Source of the DNA: Crossaster papposus
Taxonomy: Eukaryota > Echinodermata > Asteroidea > Velatida > Solasteridae
Reading direction: 5' to 3'
Assembly (NCBI GenBank): GCA_037893245.1
Contig: JBAIAA010000600.1
Span: 496,001 to 560,000, forward strand
Length of the DNA: 64,000 nucleotides
Within the stretch, counting starts at the first letter, position 1; each line of letters begins with the position of its first letter. The position numbers and the translations under genes were made by a program. Below are positions 47,041-59,519 of the stretch, piece by piece. The notes under the pieces are model-generated. The model made no database searches. It had not been told where the DNA came from and saw only the letters and a list, made by a program, of their open reading frames with translations.

Positions 47041-47706
47041 GGTAATTCTGTCCCCCGGTAAAATTGTCCGGGGGGACAGAATTACCTAGGTAAAAGTGTC
47101 CCCATAGAGCCGTTAATTCTGTCCCCCTCCAGTTTATTCTGTCCCCTCTCTAGGTAATTTTGTCCCCCAATGTTCCACACATAAGTGGTTATTTTGATGT
47201 TATTTCAATGAAAAGCCCACATGGTATTTATTATTTGGACTTCTCTTCCCTTCATCGGTTTATCAAAATAAAAATATAAATATAAATAACCGTATTAATT
47301 AAATCAACCGATCTACGTTTCTGCGCGAAAGGGAAAATAGCAGTAATCAGTATTTTCAGACTTCTTGCACGCGTACAAATTCTGTATACCCAGCACGTAT
47401 GTGGCAGCACTTTTGACCACCTGTAATTTGTAGTACGTTACACATCCTACAGTCTGCCACAAATGATGCACCATGAAGAGGTGAACCTGTACTACACTGG
47501 TTGTTGCGTCTAGTGGGTGCTAGACTTGTGACGTTGCACGGGACAATTTTACCAGGGGGACACGTTTAACGTTGGGCAGGGAGACAGAATTACCTGGAGG
47601 GGGACAGAAATACCTAGGTAAATGTGTCCCCCCGGACAGATTTACCGGGTCACGGCCTGGTAAGTCTGTCCGGGGGGACACATTTACCAGGGGGGACAGA
47701 ATTACC
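47041..47706. mobile_element. TIR element with GGTAATTCTGTCCCCC ends
   Basis: This 666-bp block has inverted ends GGTAATTCTGTCCCCC and GGGGGACAGAATTACC, plus several more copies of TAATTCTGTCCCC, GGGGGACAGA and ACCTAGGTAA near both ends. The AT-rich middle is non-coding. It replaces about 0.55 kb of host flank, so insertion was accompanied or followed by a deletion. Confidence 0.7.
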
Positions 47707-47967
47707 TTTCCCGGTTCTATATGGTTCTTTTTATTTGATTTTAATGTTAATTTTAATGTACATTTTTATTTTATTTTTAGATTTTAGATTATCTTTTTGT
47801 TTCTGGTCTTGTTTTATTTTAATTTCTGTTTTAAATACTATTTAGGTAATATGCAGTGCCCATTTGGAAAGCATTGTTTTTGTCACTGATAAGGCCGCCC
47901 TGGTTAAATAAAACAACAAATAAATACTCCGAATTAGGGCATACTCGATTGATTATATCGGATTATA

Positions 47968-48337
47968 CCACAGACATAAATAACCTATAGACGGACAGCG
48001 CCTATGGAAATCAACGTCCAGGTACCGTAATTTCGAAAGCGCCTGACTAAGTATGAAATCATGGGCGGAAGTGGTTGACAAATGTGCACGACTCTATGGA
48101 AAAACTTCAGGAGGACGGATACAAATCGGTCATTTCGGTTGAAAACGCAGCGGATGTCGACTAAAAATACTTCCAGCTGTAAACTATATATAAATGCTGC
48201 ATAGTTATGAATTTGTATTTTGTTGTCAAAAAGAATGAGTTCTTACAGAAATTAAACAATTTGCCCACGATTTGTGGCTTTCATGAAATTTCACTCTGGC
48301 GCCCCCTGCTGTCCGTCTATGTTATTTATGTCTGTGG
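47968..48337. mobile_element. MITE with CCACAGACATAAATAA ends, second copy
   Basis: It matches 7961-8321 in ends, interior and flanking site, with an added GGCGCCCCC next to the right TIR. The right flank reads ATTATACCTATTATAC, a small duplication of the flank. Confidence 0.7.
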
Positions 48338-49054
48338 ATTATACCTATTATACACTATGCGGGAAGAGTATAATAGCCCCCTCTATTGGAGTACTTTGTA
48401 CAACAAAACGAGGATCAGCGGAATTGAAACAAACGATAAACCCAGTCTTGATTCAAGACTATTCACCTGTCTGTTCCTTTTTTTCTTCCGATATTAAATC
48501 GGTCTTTCTTTTTTGGTTCTTACTCAGCGCGACACCATGCAGACGATGCCCCGAACAACATTACTTGTATTCAATATCTTTCCAAAAGTTAGGTCATCAC
48601 CGATTCACATATAAATACATATAATAAATTGTAAAATACAATTATTGTTTTTAACTTTAGAAAACCAATCGTGCAAATAATATGACCTGCTCCCGATAAA
48701 ACAGCGTAAAGTCGCGCTATGCTATATTGATACAATTCCCACATGTTTTCATTCGGACTGACTACCAATTATTGTGTTTATTGGGAAGGGGCGTAATCAT
48801 ACACGCAGCTTACGTTTGTTTAATTATTAGAACGATTCTCGGTCACATGGGAAGGACATTAAATTGAAGGGCGTGTAACGTCAATATTATATATTTTTAA
48901 ATACCCTACCCAATAAATTATATATCATTTTAAAGCTAGGAATTGAAGGAATTTGAAAATACCAATATCTCAAAAATATCTAAATGTCAACTTTACTCAG
49001 ATTTCGTGGGAGCAGTTCCCTTGAATAATTTCATGGTACCGCTCACCCGGTATA

Positions 49055-49440
49055 GACGTGCTCACCAGGAACAATTGTGATTGGTCAGTGTATGTCGGAG
49101 ACGTGCTGGGGGCGTAAGCTTAAATCCCCGATTGATTGATCAAAATTAGCAGCATCATAATGTTAATATTATTTTAAGATAAATGAATAACGGACTGCGT
49201 TCCACTCACGTCGCGAACAATGCAAACGTTTTGGTTGTGCACGTCCAATCATGGAGGTAGTGAAAATTGTTCGCGTTGTTAGCAAACGTTGGTAACGTTT
49301 GCGTGATGTGCAACGCAGCCTGGTCTCTATAAATAATACCCATCACGATATGAGACCGAGAGACTCCCCTTAGTCCCCTATACCTATACACTCTCTAGAC
49401 TAATGTAACTTAGTAACCTAACGCACCACCCCCCCCCCCC
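49055..49440 (+). promoter_or_regulatory. Candidate promoter module of B5, with TATA box
   Basis: It is the same block as at 35258-35650. TATAAATA lies at 49328-49335, with the inverted-repeat segment just before it. Here the ATG is 920 bp downstream, so an untranslated first exon or long leader would be needed if it is used. The block ends in a poly-C/poly-A tract. Confidence 0.35.
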
Positions 49441-50248
49441 CCCAAAAAAAAAACAAAAAAAAAAAAACAACAACAACAACCAACAACCTATTAAAAACAA
49501 GAATTTCTAAGAAACCACAACATTTCGCAAGCGCAATTGTGCAGGACCACCACAAAGAGGGGGAGGGGGGAGGGGGGGGGGGGGGGGGTCAAGCTATGGG
49601 CAAAGGGACCCCCCTTAATTGTGTTGGAACCTTATAAAATTCTTTTCAGATAACTTGGTGGTGTTCATAGGATAAACGATTGTTCCTCTGTTTGCGGCGG
49701 TAGGCACACGCATCATGTTTTACGTGATCTTGTACCATCAAGGTACGTATTTTACTTGCCAGAACACCTCATGTTAATGTTAGTTGTGCTGAACTTACCC
49801 AAATGAGCAATCATCCATTAATAACATTAATTGACACCTAATTTGCTTGTATTTAGTAGCATCTGACAACGAGATCATTACGCTGCGGCGGCCTCATTTA
49901 ACGAGGCTTCCCTATAGCAAAAGCAATTTACCAGCTTTTGTGCCAAAACTACTGCATATATATTACGACGGATGTCATTACAATAAGCGGATTATCTTTC
50001 AGACAAGTTGTATTAGACGAAATTAGATGATTTAGACGAACTGCAATAATTCCCATTGGCTATGTATATGTAGCAATACTAGCCCAATGCAATTCTTACT
50101 GACATACCGGCGCACTCGATCGTGATCTACTGCTTTATCTTTCTACACCAATATCATACTTACAAATCCATAGTGTTTGTCAAAGACCTGACGTCTTTAG
50201 TTGGTCTATTCGGAACGTTCTACTGAGGGTCAACCTGTAAACATCGCC

Positions 50249-52975
50249 ATGGAATTCGATACAAACGGTTATTTCCTGGTCTTGTTCTCCTTTACCTACT
50301 ATGTGATGTGGGGATGTATTAACAAAAGCCTGGGCATTTTGTTGCCGACGCTGACGGACCAATTCAGCACGCACACCTGGATCATAGGAATCATCGCATC
50401 GGTGATGAGTGCAATGTCGGATTTTGGAGGTACAGGAACGCACCATGCGCTAGTCTGTGTTTTTGTATCATTAATGATTGGTGTGTTTTATTAAACTGTC
50501 TGTATGGAAGCAAGCATTATATACAAATAATAATATGCAGTGATATTTTCCGGGTTCACGTACTTCTATACTACATACTAGTTTACGTTGAAGGCCCTAT
50601 ATCGTAGGTGAAAAGGGTACCCCCCCCCCCCCCCCCTAAGTTATCTTGCACAATGTTCTCATTATTTACACCAGCTATAATGAATGTGAAATTAGCTGGC
50701 CTGTAACATTTACATAGTCTTCATTAGAAAACCTCATTAAAGAACAACTGAAATCGAAATTGAGCTTTGTTTGATTTAAGGTCTTCTAACCATACCGCTG
50801 GATACAAGGTTTAGCAGTCGACGTTTGTTAATCGTCACCAGCACAGCAGTAACGATAGGGATGTTGCTGTTCCCCCTGTCAAGAAGCACTGGTCATATTG
50901 CTCTGGCGTTAACGGTTATAGTGGGTAAGTGCTGTGTATGAAGTGTGTTACGTGTAAACCCTTTTCTAACTGCGCGCTAGGCAATCAACTACAGCATTCA
51001 TTAATCACCACACATAACAAAAGAAAGGCATTTTGCTGTTATGAGAAGGTTGTTATTCTTCTAACGTTCTCAGATCAACTACACCATTTACAATAATTGT
51101 ACAGTAGGTAAAAGTGACAACAAACATTGCGGTACCAAATCGAGAACACGAGCCGGCAAAGGAACTTTCATTTGAGTTCATGTACACTCAGGCCTACTTA
51201 GGTGAGGTTGCTTGCTTGCTTGCTTGACAGAAAGACTTGGAGTGCTGTTGCAGTACGTGACACGGGACTTGGCAGCAGCTGATGATCTTGTTGGAGGTGC
51301 TGATAATCAGTGGCGCAGCACCGAGATATGATCTCTTGGCTTTAGGCATGCCAAGATCTGACGAACTCCTTGAAGCTCAAAGCAGTATCTAAAGCGCACT
51401 TTTCACGTCTTCATGCAATGGCAGACCCTCATCTACTAGCAGCAATTGCCAGCAGAAGTTGAGGGATCTGCTGGTTCAGTCAGTCCTTCCGGCCATGATT
51501 AGTCCAAAAAACCGACTTTAGGCTTAATTCGTAGAGCTCGTTTATACCGGTACCTTCTTATTTCGAGTTACTTAAACAAATAGTTTTAATAAAATGTGCT
51601 GTGTGTGCGTGGGTTACATAAAAAGTGCAAAAACAAAGTCATATCAAGAATGCATGCAACCTTGGAGCAGGTTGCATAGCTCGACTAGCTTCATTCAAAA
51701 TGATTCACCTAATTGAATGTAACACCCGATTTTATTTTATTTTGCTAGGACCTCCTGTAGGAATTCTTATGGTTTTAAACAAAGTCTTACTAGTACGACA
51801 CTTCCGTGAGCGTTTCACCTTAGCCACTGGGATTGGACACGCCGGGCAGGCAGTTGCCCTTCTTGTTTTTGCACCGATGACGCAGCTTTTCCTTGACACC
51901 TACGGTTGGAGAGGAGCGTCGCTGCTTATTGCTGGAATCACCATGCATCAGATTGCTAGCGCAGCCGTTGTCAGGGTCAGCAAATCACAATACGAGTCTC
52001 TTGCTGATAGCTCAGATAACCACAATGACGACACCGACAAGGAAGGATGCAGCCGTGGTATTCATCTCGTCAAAGCGTTAGATCTCGGAATATTTATAGA
52101 GTTCAGGTTTTGGATTGCGTTGATGTGTCGCTTCGGTGTGTCGTTTTCCTTTCATTCTTGGTTGCTGTATTACGTTCCTCATCTAGAAGTCAAGGGCTTC
52201 TCACCCCAGGTGGCTGCAGCTCTTTGCTCGGCAGCTGCCGTCGGATATTTTGTTGGGTCGATCATCTGGGCGCCCTTCATCGACCGAGGCTTCGTCAAAT
52301 GCTCAACAGCGATCATCGTCAGCAGCATATGTCTGACTTTGTCGTTTGTCGTGGATCCCTGGTTGAATGACATTCCCAGCAATGTGGCCGTCACCTTTGT
52401 CTGTGGGATGTTCTTCTCGGCATTATACACCCTCTGTGACGTCTTGACTAGGGATCTCTATGAAATGGATCGACTTGTGAGCGCCTTCGGTTGGACTCGG
52501 GTCTTCCTCTTTGTGCCCGAAATTCTTGCTGGTTTCGTACCTGGTAAGTACAATGTCCTAGGCGAGTTTACTGTACGGAACCTTTGTATTGGAGTTATTT
52601 GATGGAAATACAAATACATGTGACTTCTTGAGCTTGTTCTCTTTCAAAACATTTGTTTTCATTACGACGTCAAAGACTCCAAAAACCAAGTAAATTAAAC
52701 GTTGGATTAAAAAAAACGTGTTGCAGACATTATTGCTATAAAAATTGCAAAAAAAAATGAAAATTGATGCTCCAAGAAAAACCAGTGAAATGGTATCCGA
52801 CGATTATGTTATACAATTGTTGACCATATCGGCGTTTTGATTGTTTTGTATAGGCTGGATGTACGAAGCTAGAGGAAGTTACGACTTGGCGTTTGTCGTG
52901 ATTGGCCTGGTACAAACTATCAGCCTCCTGCCGCTGATTATTGGGCGACTGCGAAAAACCGTGGAGGGTTTGTGA
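50249..52975 (+). CDS. B5: complete monocarboxylate-transporter-like gene (SLC16/MFS)
   Basis: Exons are 50249-50429, 50781-50924, 51749-52543 and 52854-52975, with GT-AG phase 1 introns and a TGA stop; 413 aa. Start context CATCGCCATGG. It is subtype B (YYVMWGCINKSLGILL; CSRGIHLV; IALMCRFG; FSFHSW) and shares derived residues with B2 (ATGIGHAG, GITMH, DPWLND, DLYEMDR, LVQTISLL in TM12). Private changes include M in SAMSDFGG and V in GYFVGSIIW. From just after exon 4 the sequence is A-type (TGAACTGAATGCGG, GGCTATAGGCCTTAG as in A1), so the gene has a B body and an A 3' flank. All exons are open. Confidence 0.9.
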
Positions 52976-53333
52976 TGGGAAATCTTACACGAAGATTGGT
53001 GCCGTAAGTTGGTTGGTGTATCTTTTGAACTGAATGCGGATACTTGTAGTGGGATCCTTAGCAGCCGGCTATAGGCCTTAGTAGGATACTAAAATACCTA
53101 TAGTCTATGGAGTTGACAACTATAGATTGTATTTCATGAAACCTTGTTAATTAAGAAACTTGCTAACTCGTTAATTACTATAGGAAAATGTAATGGTTCG
53201 TTAATTTAGTGTTTACCGATATTATTGTGAAAACTTGATTTCAAACCGAACTTGCAAGGAAAACGTGAATCAGTGTCCGGTGATTGGTAGGGAGTTATTG
53301 ACCATAATCGCGTTTGATAGTTTTTGATAACAG

Positions 53334-53457
53334 GCTAATATGAAAAGCAAGAGGAAGCTACGCTTTGCCGGCGTTTGTCGTGAACGGTCTGGTACCAACT
53401 ATCTGCCTTCTGCCACTGGTTATTGGGAGACTGCGAAAGACAGTGGAAGGCTTTTGA
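53334..53457 (+). pseudogene. Exon 4' after B5, A-type version
   Basis: It lies 480 bp after exon 4. It matches the A1 relic (CGTGAACGGTC, and the flank GTTTTATGTTTAATACCAGC), not the B2 relic. The same TAA lies in the frame set by exon 3. Confidence 0.7.
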
Positions 53458-54165
53458 TGGAAAATCTGACACAAAGAATTACATTACTGCTGTGGCAAGT
53501 TTTATGTTTAATACCAGCTAAGTACATATTAATTTAATCACATTCATAAACACGTTTCGGTGAAAACAAAAACAAAAAGTGTACTCTATCCACTGTATAG
53601 TGCACGCCAGACTACAAAAACACGTCACCTATTGTATTAGTCTTGATTCAAGACTATAACGTCTATGCAGTTCAATCATCAATAGTATTTGTTCTTATTA
53701 TTTTGCATATTCAAATTTGTATTTTATGTAAATTATGTTCGCTATGTGTGTTTCATCGTTGTATTTGTTTGCTTAATTTTTTTAAATGTTTTAGATTGTT
53801 TTTCTCCTTTTTTTTTTTTTTAAGATTCATATAAAACAGCAGTCTAGTTAAGGCTTTTAATTAAGAAATTGTTTGTATTTCTTGGAATAGTCTATGGCTC
53901 TAATCTTTCTTCTTCTCTATGGTTCTTTTTATTTGATTTTAATGTTAATTTTAATGTACATGTTTATTTTATTTTTAGATTTTAAATTATCTTTTTGTTT
54001 CTGGTCTTGTTTTATTTAAATTTCTGTTTTAAATACTATTTAGGTAATATGCAGGGCCCATTTGGAAAGCATTTTTTTTGTTACTGATAAGGCCGCCATG
54101 GTTAAATAAAACAACAAATAAATACTCCGAATGAGGGCATACTCGATTGATTATATCGGATTATA

Positions 54166-54536
54166 CCACAGACATAAATAACCTATAGACGGACAGCGCC
54201 TATGGAAATCAACGTCCAGGTACCGTAATTTCGAAAGCGCCTGACTAAGTATGAAATCATGGGCGGAAGTGGTTGACAAAATGTGCACGACTCTATGGAA
54301 AAACTTCAGGAGGACGGATACAAATCGGTCATTTCGGTTGAAAACGCAGCGGATGTCGACTAAAAATACTTCCAGCTGTTAACTCTATATAAATGCTGCA
54401 TAGTTATGATTTTGTATTTTGTTGTCAAAAAGAATGAGTTCTTACAGAAATTAAACAATTTGCCCACGATATGTTGCTTTCATGAAATTTCACTCTGGCG
54501 CCCCATGCTGTCCGTCTATGTTATTTATGTCTGTGG
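54166..54536. mobile_element. MITE with CCACAGACATAAATAA ends, third copy
   Basis: It has the same site and sequence as 47968-48337, including the GGCGCCCC addition near the right TIR, so these two flanks are closer to each other than to the one after A1. Confidence 0.7.
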
Positions 54537-54889
54537 ATTATACCTATTATACACTATGCGGGAAGAGTATAATAGCCCCCTGTATTGGAGTACTTTGTTC
54601 AACAAAACGAGGATCAGCGGAATTGAAACAAACGATAAACCCAGTCTTGATTCAAGACTATTCACCTGTCTGTTCCTTTTTTTCTTCCGATATTAAATCG
54701 GTCTTTCTTTTTTGGTTCTTACTCGGCGCGACACCATGCAGACGATGCCCCGAACAACATTACTTCTATTCAATATCTTTCCAAAAGTTAGGTCATCACC
54801 GATTCACATATAAATACATATAATAAATTGTAAAATACAATTATTGTATTCAAGGTCCCTTGAATTATTTCATGGTACCTCTCACTCGG

Positions 54890-55268
54890 TATAGACGTGC
54901 TCACCAGGAACAATTGTGATTGGTCAGTGTATGTCGGAGACGTGTTGGGGGCGTAAACTTAAATCCCCGATTGATTGATCAAAATTAGCAGCATCATAAT
55001 GTTAATATTATTTTAAGATAAATGAATAACGGACTGCGTTCCACTCACGTCGCGAACAATGCAAACGTTTTGGTTGTGCACGTCCAATCATGGAGGTAGT
55101 GGAAATTGTTCGCGTTGTTAGCAAACGTTGGTAACGTTTGCGTGATGTGCAACGCAGCCTGGTCTCTATAAATAATACCCATCACGATATGAGACCGAGA
55201 GACTCCCCTTAGTCTCCTATACCTATACACTCTCTAGACTAATGTAACTTAGTAACCTAACGCACCAC
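54890..55268 (+). promoter_or_regulatory. Candidate promoter module of A6, with TATA box
   Basis: It is a third copy of the block. TATAAATA is at 55167-55174, about 2.1 kb before the A6 ATG, because the GC-rich element lies between. If this is the native promoter, the insertion has separated it from the gene. Confidence 0.35.
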
Positions 55269-55400
55269 CCCCCCCCCCCCCCCAAGAAAAAAAAAAAAAT
55301 AAAAAAACAAAAAAACAACAACCACCTATTAAAAACAAGAATTTCTAAGAAACCACAACATTTCGCAAGCGCAATTGTGCAGGACCACCACAAAGAGGGA

Positions 55401-55433
<33 letters not shown>

Positions 55434-55742
55434 CAAGCTATGGGCAAAGGGACCCCCTTAATTGTGTTGGAACCTTATAAAATTCTTTTCAGATAACTTG
55501 GTGGTGTTCATAGGATAAACGATTGTTCCTCTGTTTGCGGCGGTAGGCACACGCATCATGTTTTACGTGAACTTGTACCATCGAGGCACGTATTTTACTT
55601 GCCAGAACACCTCATGTTAATGTTAGTTGTGCTGAACTTACCCAAATGAGCAATCATTCATTAATAACATTAATTGACACCTAATTTGCTTGTATGTAGT
55701 AGCATCTGACAACGAGATCATTACGCTGCGGCGGCTTCATTT

Positions 55743-56910
55743 AATGGCCCTGTCACACCAGACCATTTTAGGCCAACGCGTGAGTAACGTGTTGTAATTT
55801 TGGCAACACGCTGGCAAACGCTGACCAATGCTAGGCCAGCGTTAGCAACACGCTGAGCGCGTTACTCACGCGCTGGGACATGCTGTCACACGCTGAGGAA
55901 AACATATTTTTTTCAACATACATACAATTTCCAGCGTTTGCCAGCGTGTGACTGCACACGCTGGCGGAGCGTTGGAGGTTTGTTACTCACGCGTCGAACA
56001 CGCTAGACGGTCGTTATCAACCCGCTACTCACACGCTGGCGCACGCTGGCGTACGCTGGCGTACTCTGGCTACACGCTGGTTATGGCCCTGTCACCCCAG
56101 AACGTTTTAGGCCAATGCATGAATAGCGCGTTAAAAATAGTTGATACGCTGGCAATCGCTGAACTTTCACAGAAAAAGTCAAGTGGAACCGTGATTTCAG
56201 AGTGTCCATACAGGTTGATAACGGGTTCATAGCGTATGCCAGCGCGTGAGTATCGTGTGATGAACGCGCTCAGCGTGTGAGGAACGTATCACTGATTTAT
56301 AGTAAAAATACGACAGCGGTCGCCAGCGTGTGAGTAGTGGGTTGGTAACGATTGTCTATCGCGTTCGACCCGTGAGTAACGACCATCCTGCGCGCCGCCA
56401 GCGTGTGTAGTCACACGCTGGCAAACGCTGAAAAGTTTAGGTATGTTGAAAAATGTATTTTTGCCTCAGCGTGTGACAGCGTGTTCCAGCGTGTGGGTAA
56501 CGCGCTTAGCGCGTTGCGAACGCTGGCCTAGCGTTGGTCAACGTTTACCCGCGTGTTACCGAAATTCCAACACGTTGGCCTAAAACGTTCTGGTGTGACA
56601 GGGCCATTAGTGTAGTAGCGCGTCGGCTTTTTATACAACTAACCATGTGGTCGTTGCAGTACGCTGGCGCGCGTTGGAACGCGCTACTCACGCGCTGGGC
56701 AGTCGTTCGTCAGTCGTCGAGCGCGTTACTAACGCGTTTCTCACGCGCTGGCGAACGCATTGAATCCGTTAACAACGCGTTATGAACACGCTAAAATCAC
56801 GGTTCCACTTGACTTTTTCTGTGGAAGTTCAGCGTTTGCCAGCGTATCAACTATTTTTAACGCGCTACTCACGCGTTGGCCTAAAACGCTCTAGTGTGAC
56901 AGGGCCATTA
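55743..56910. mobile_element. GC-rich TIR element packed with CGCTGGC/ACGCGTTACTCACGCG motifs
   Basis: Ends TAATGGCCCTGTCACAC and complement are inverted. The same terminal sequence recurs inside, at about 56083 and 56606, so a second element seems nested. The whole block is a mosaic of CACGCTGGC, GCGTGTGAC, TACTCACGCGC and their complements, able to form many hairpins. It is absent from the equivalent site before B5 (about 49895) and B2 (about 10240). No coding potential. Confidence 0.7.
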
Positions 56911-58168
56911 CGAGGCTTCCCTATAGCAAAAGCAATTTACCAGCTTTTGTGCCAAAACTACTGCCTATATATTACGACGGATGTCATTACAATAAGCGGA
57001 TTATCTTTCAGACAAGTTGTATTAGACGAAATTAGATGATTTCGACGAACTGCAATAATTCCCATTGGCTATGTATATGTAGCAATACTAGCCCAATGCA
57101 ATTCTTACTGACATACCGGCGCACTCGATCGTGATCTACTGCTTTATCTTTCTACACCAATATCATACTTACAAATCCATAGTGTTTGTCAAAGACCTGA
57201 CGTCTTTAGTTGGTCTATTCGGAACGTTCTACTGAGGGTCAACCTGAAAACATCGTCATGGAATTTGATACAAACGGTTTTTTCCTGGTCTTGTTCTCCT
57301 TTACCTACAATATGATGTGGGGGTGTATTAAAAAGAGTATGGGTATTTTGCTGCCGACGTTGACGGACCAATTCAGCACGCACACCTGGATCATAGGAAT
57401 CATCGCATCGGCGATGAGTGCAACGTCAAATTTTGGAGGTACAGGAATGCAACATGCGCTAGTCTGTGTTTTTGTATCATCAAAGTGATTGTGGTGTTTA
57501 AAAACTGTTTGTATGAAAGCAAATATTATATACAAATAATTAAATTCAGTGATATTTTCCGGGTTTACGTACTTCTATACTACATACTAGTTTACGTTGA
57601 AGGCCCTATATCGTAGGCGAAAAAGGTTACCCCCCCCCCCAGTTACCCTGCACAATGTACTCTTTATTAACATCAGTTAAATTGAATTGTAACTTGTAAC
57701 TTTTGCACAGTATTCATTAGAAAACTCATTAGAAAACAACTGTAGTCGAAAGTAAGCTCGATTTGCTTTCTTTGATTTAAGGTCTTCTAACAATAACGCT
57801 AGATGGAAGATTAAGCAGTCGACGTTTGTTAATCGTCACCAGCACATTACAAACCATAGGGATGTTGCTGTTCCCTTTGTCAAGAAGCACCAGTCAAATT
57901 GCCCTGTCATTGGCGGTCATAGCGGGTAAGTGTTGTGTATGAATTTTGTTACGCGTAAACCCTGCGCGCTAGGCAATCAAACAACATGAATTAATCATCA
58001 CACATTACAAAAGAAAGGCATTTTGCTATTATGAGGTTATTATTCTTCTAACGTTCTCAACTACATCATTTACAATAATTGTACAGTGGGTAAAAGTGAC
58101 AACAAACATTGCAGTACCAAATCGAGAACACGAGCCGGCATAGAAATGTTCGTTTGAGTTCATATACA

Positions 58169-59519
58169 CTAGCGAGAAGCCGCGCTTCGCGCGGCACCTG
58201 CTAGTTGGGTGGAATCATAACTTATGGAAAAACCTTGCTGACGTCCTGAAAACATAATGGGATTGTATGACAAACAAACCACGAAACTTATAGAGTAGAG
58301 TACCAGCTATGTGCGTGTATAAACTTGCTTGTTTGTCATTCCATGATGCTTTTCAAATGTGTTGAAAAGGTTTGTTTCATGTTTCCAAAAAATTATAAAG
58401 TTTTTAATTGAAAGTAACTTTCTAAAATAAAAACCTTGCTATTTTCTTTGAATAGACCATGAGCCACTGCATACAATGCAAAGTCATCCAGACAGGTAGC
58501 CGCCGGGAGAGCATCATTACATAAGGACCCTCGAATGACATACTTAAAATCTCAGGGATTAACGTTTTATGCAAATTACTCATATTTCCACCACTTGGAT
58601 TTAATTTTTATTTTTAGTACAATGCCATTCTAGGGACCTTATAGAAGTGCACTGTGGTGAAAAATATTCTAGTGCAATTTTAAATTACAATGGAATATTG
58701 CAAACAAAATTAAGTATTTTCCCTGGACTATTCAGCCCTACTTTGATTTTGTGGGTTTTCTCCAGAATATTGGTTTGGCTGTTCATGATTATCGCACGCT
58801 TGAGGACTACTCGGTTTACAAAATAATGTACGTCAATAATATTTTAAAAGATGCAGAAAAGGACCGTTTAGTGAAAACAAATGTTACCAGTCACGAATGC
58901 ATTATTGTAAAATCTATAGTTGGAATATGGCGAAAATAATGTAGTTCCCCGACGACGCAGTTGTAAATGGGATCTGAAATTTAATAGTGCTATCGGGTAA
59001 AAAATAACACCAGTATTTATAACAGCTAAAAAAGGATACAACTGGGACATTCCAAATTTAAAACATTAAATGTTGTGAAACCTATCTTTATTACAAAATG
59101 GGAAATAAGAAGAGTTGCATAAATATTATGAATAACCATGACTATTCATGACTTTCCAAATGTTAGTACTTAAATTGTAATACCAAATTAGATTAGAAGG
59201 GTATTAACAATTTTATAGCAATTTTATAGCAATTTTATAGGATCATTATGCCCTTTGTCGTTATAAAATCGAATAGGCCTTTGGAAAATTATTTAGCTCT
59301 CGCAGGGTGGGTTTATTAGGACGGCCCTTTTTACGTGGTTCTCATTCCCGACCGACCCTTTTTTTTTTAACTCCCGACCCAATTTATTGTTTATTTTTTA
59401 GTAATTTAATGAAACTCCATTCACCCAAACAAATTGCAAATAAACAAAAAATGAATAGTAAATTTATACAATATGGCTCTGTGTTACATGATAGCTATTG
59501 AAAATAAATAGTTTATTCA
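58169..59519 (-). mobile_element. Helitron-like element in intron 2 of A6, truncated
   Basis: The CTAG plus GCCGCGCTTCGCGCGGC hairpin end is at the same site as in A1 and A4. The other end is missing: sequence jumps near 59519 from AATAGTTTATTCAC to TATCAGCGCCCTGTGAG, which in A4 lies beyond the element (about 44427). Three TTTTATAGCAA units remain near 59210. Confidence 0.6.

Larger units (their letters stand above)
46850..50248. other. Intergenic flank between A4 and B5
   Basis: It contains the truncated exon 4', the 666-bp TIR element, flank like that after A1, a MITE copy at 47968-48337, flank to 48890, about 150 bp of AT-rich sequence with nothing recognised, the promoter-like module (about 49055-49440), and C, A and G homopolymers (49431-49480, 49562-49588). 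About 650 bp shared with B2 and A6 lead to the ATG. No other gene is visible. Confidence 0.65.
53458..57257. other. Intergenic flank between B5 and A6
   Basis: It holds an A1-type 3' flank, a MITE (54166-54536), the promoter-like module, a poly-C/poly-A stretch (55268-55315), a run of more than 30 G (about 55399-55432), the GC-rich TIR element (about 55743-56910), and about 350 bp of shared upstream sequence before the A6 ATG. No other gene is visible. Confidence 0.65.

Noticed and set aside
49431-49480. Poly-C and poly-A stretches as a functional terminator or poly(A) tail of a retrocopy
   Set aside because: They are adjacent homopolymers of variable length in several flanks, with no gene body beside them and likely sequencing uncertainty.
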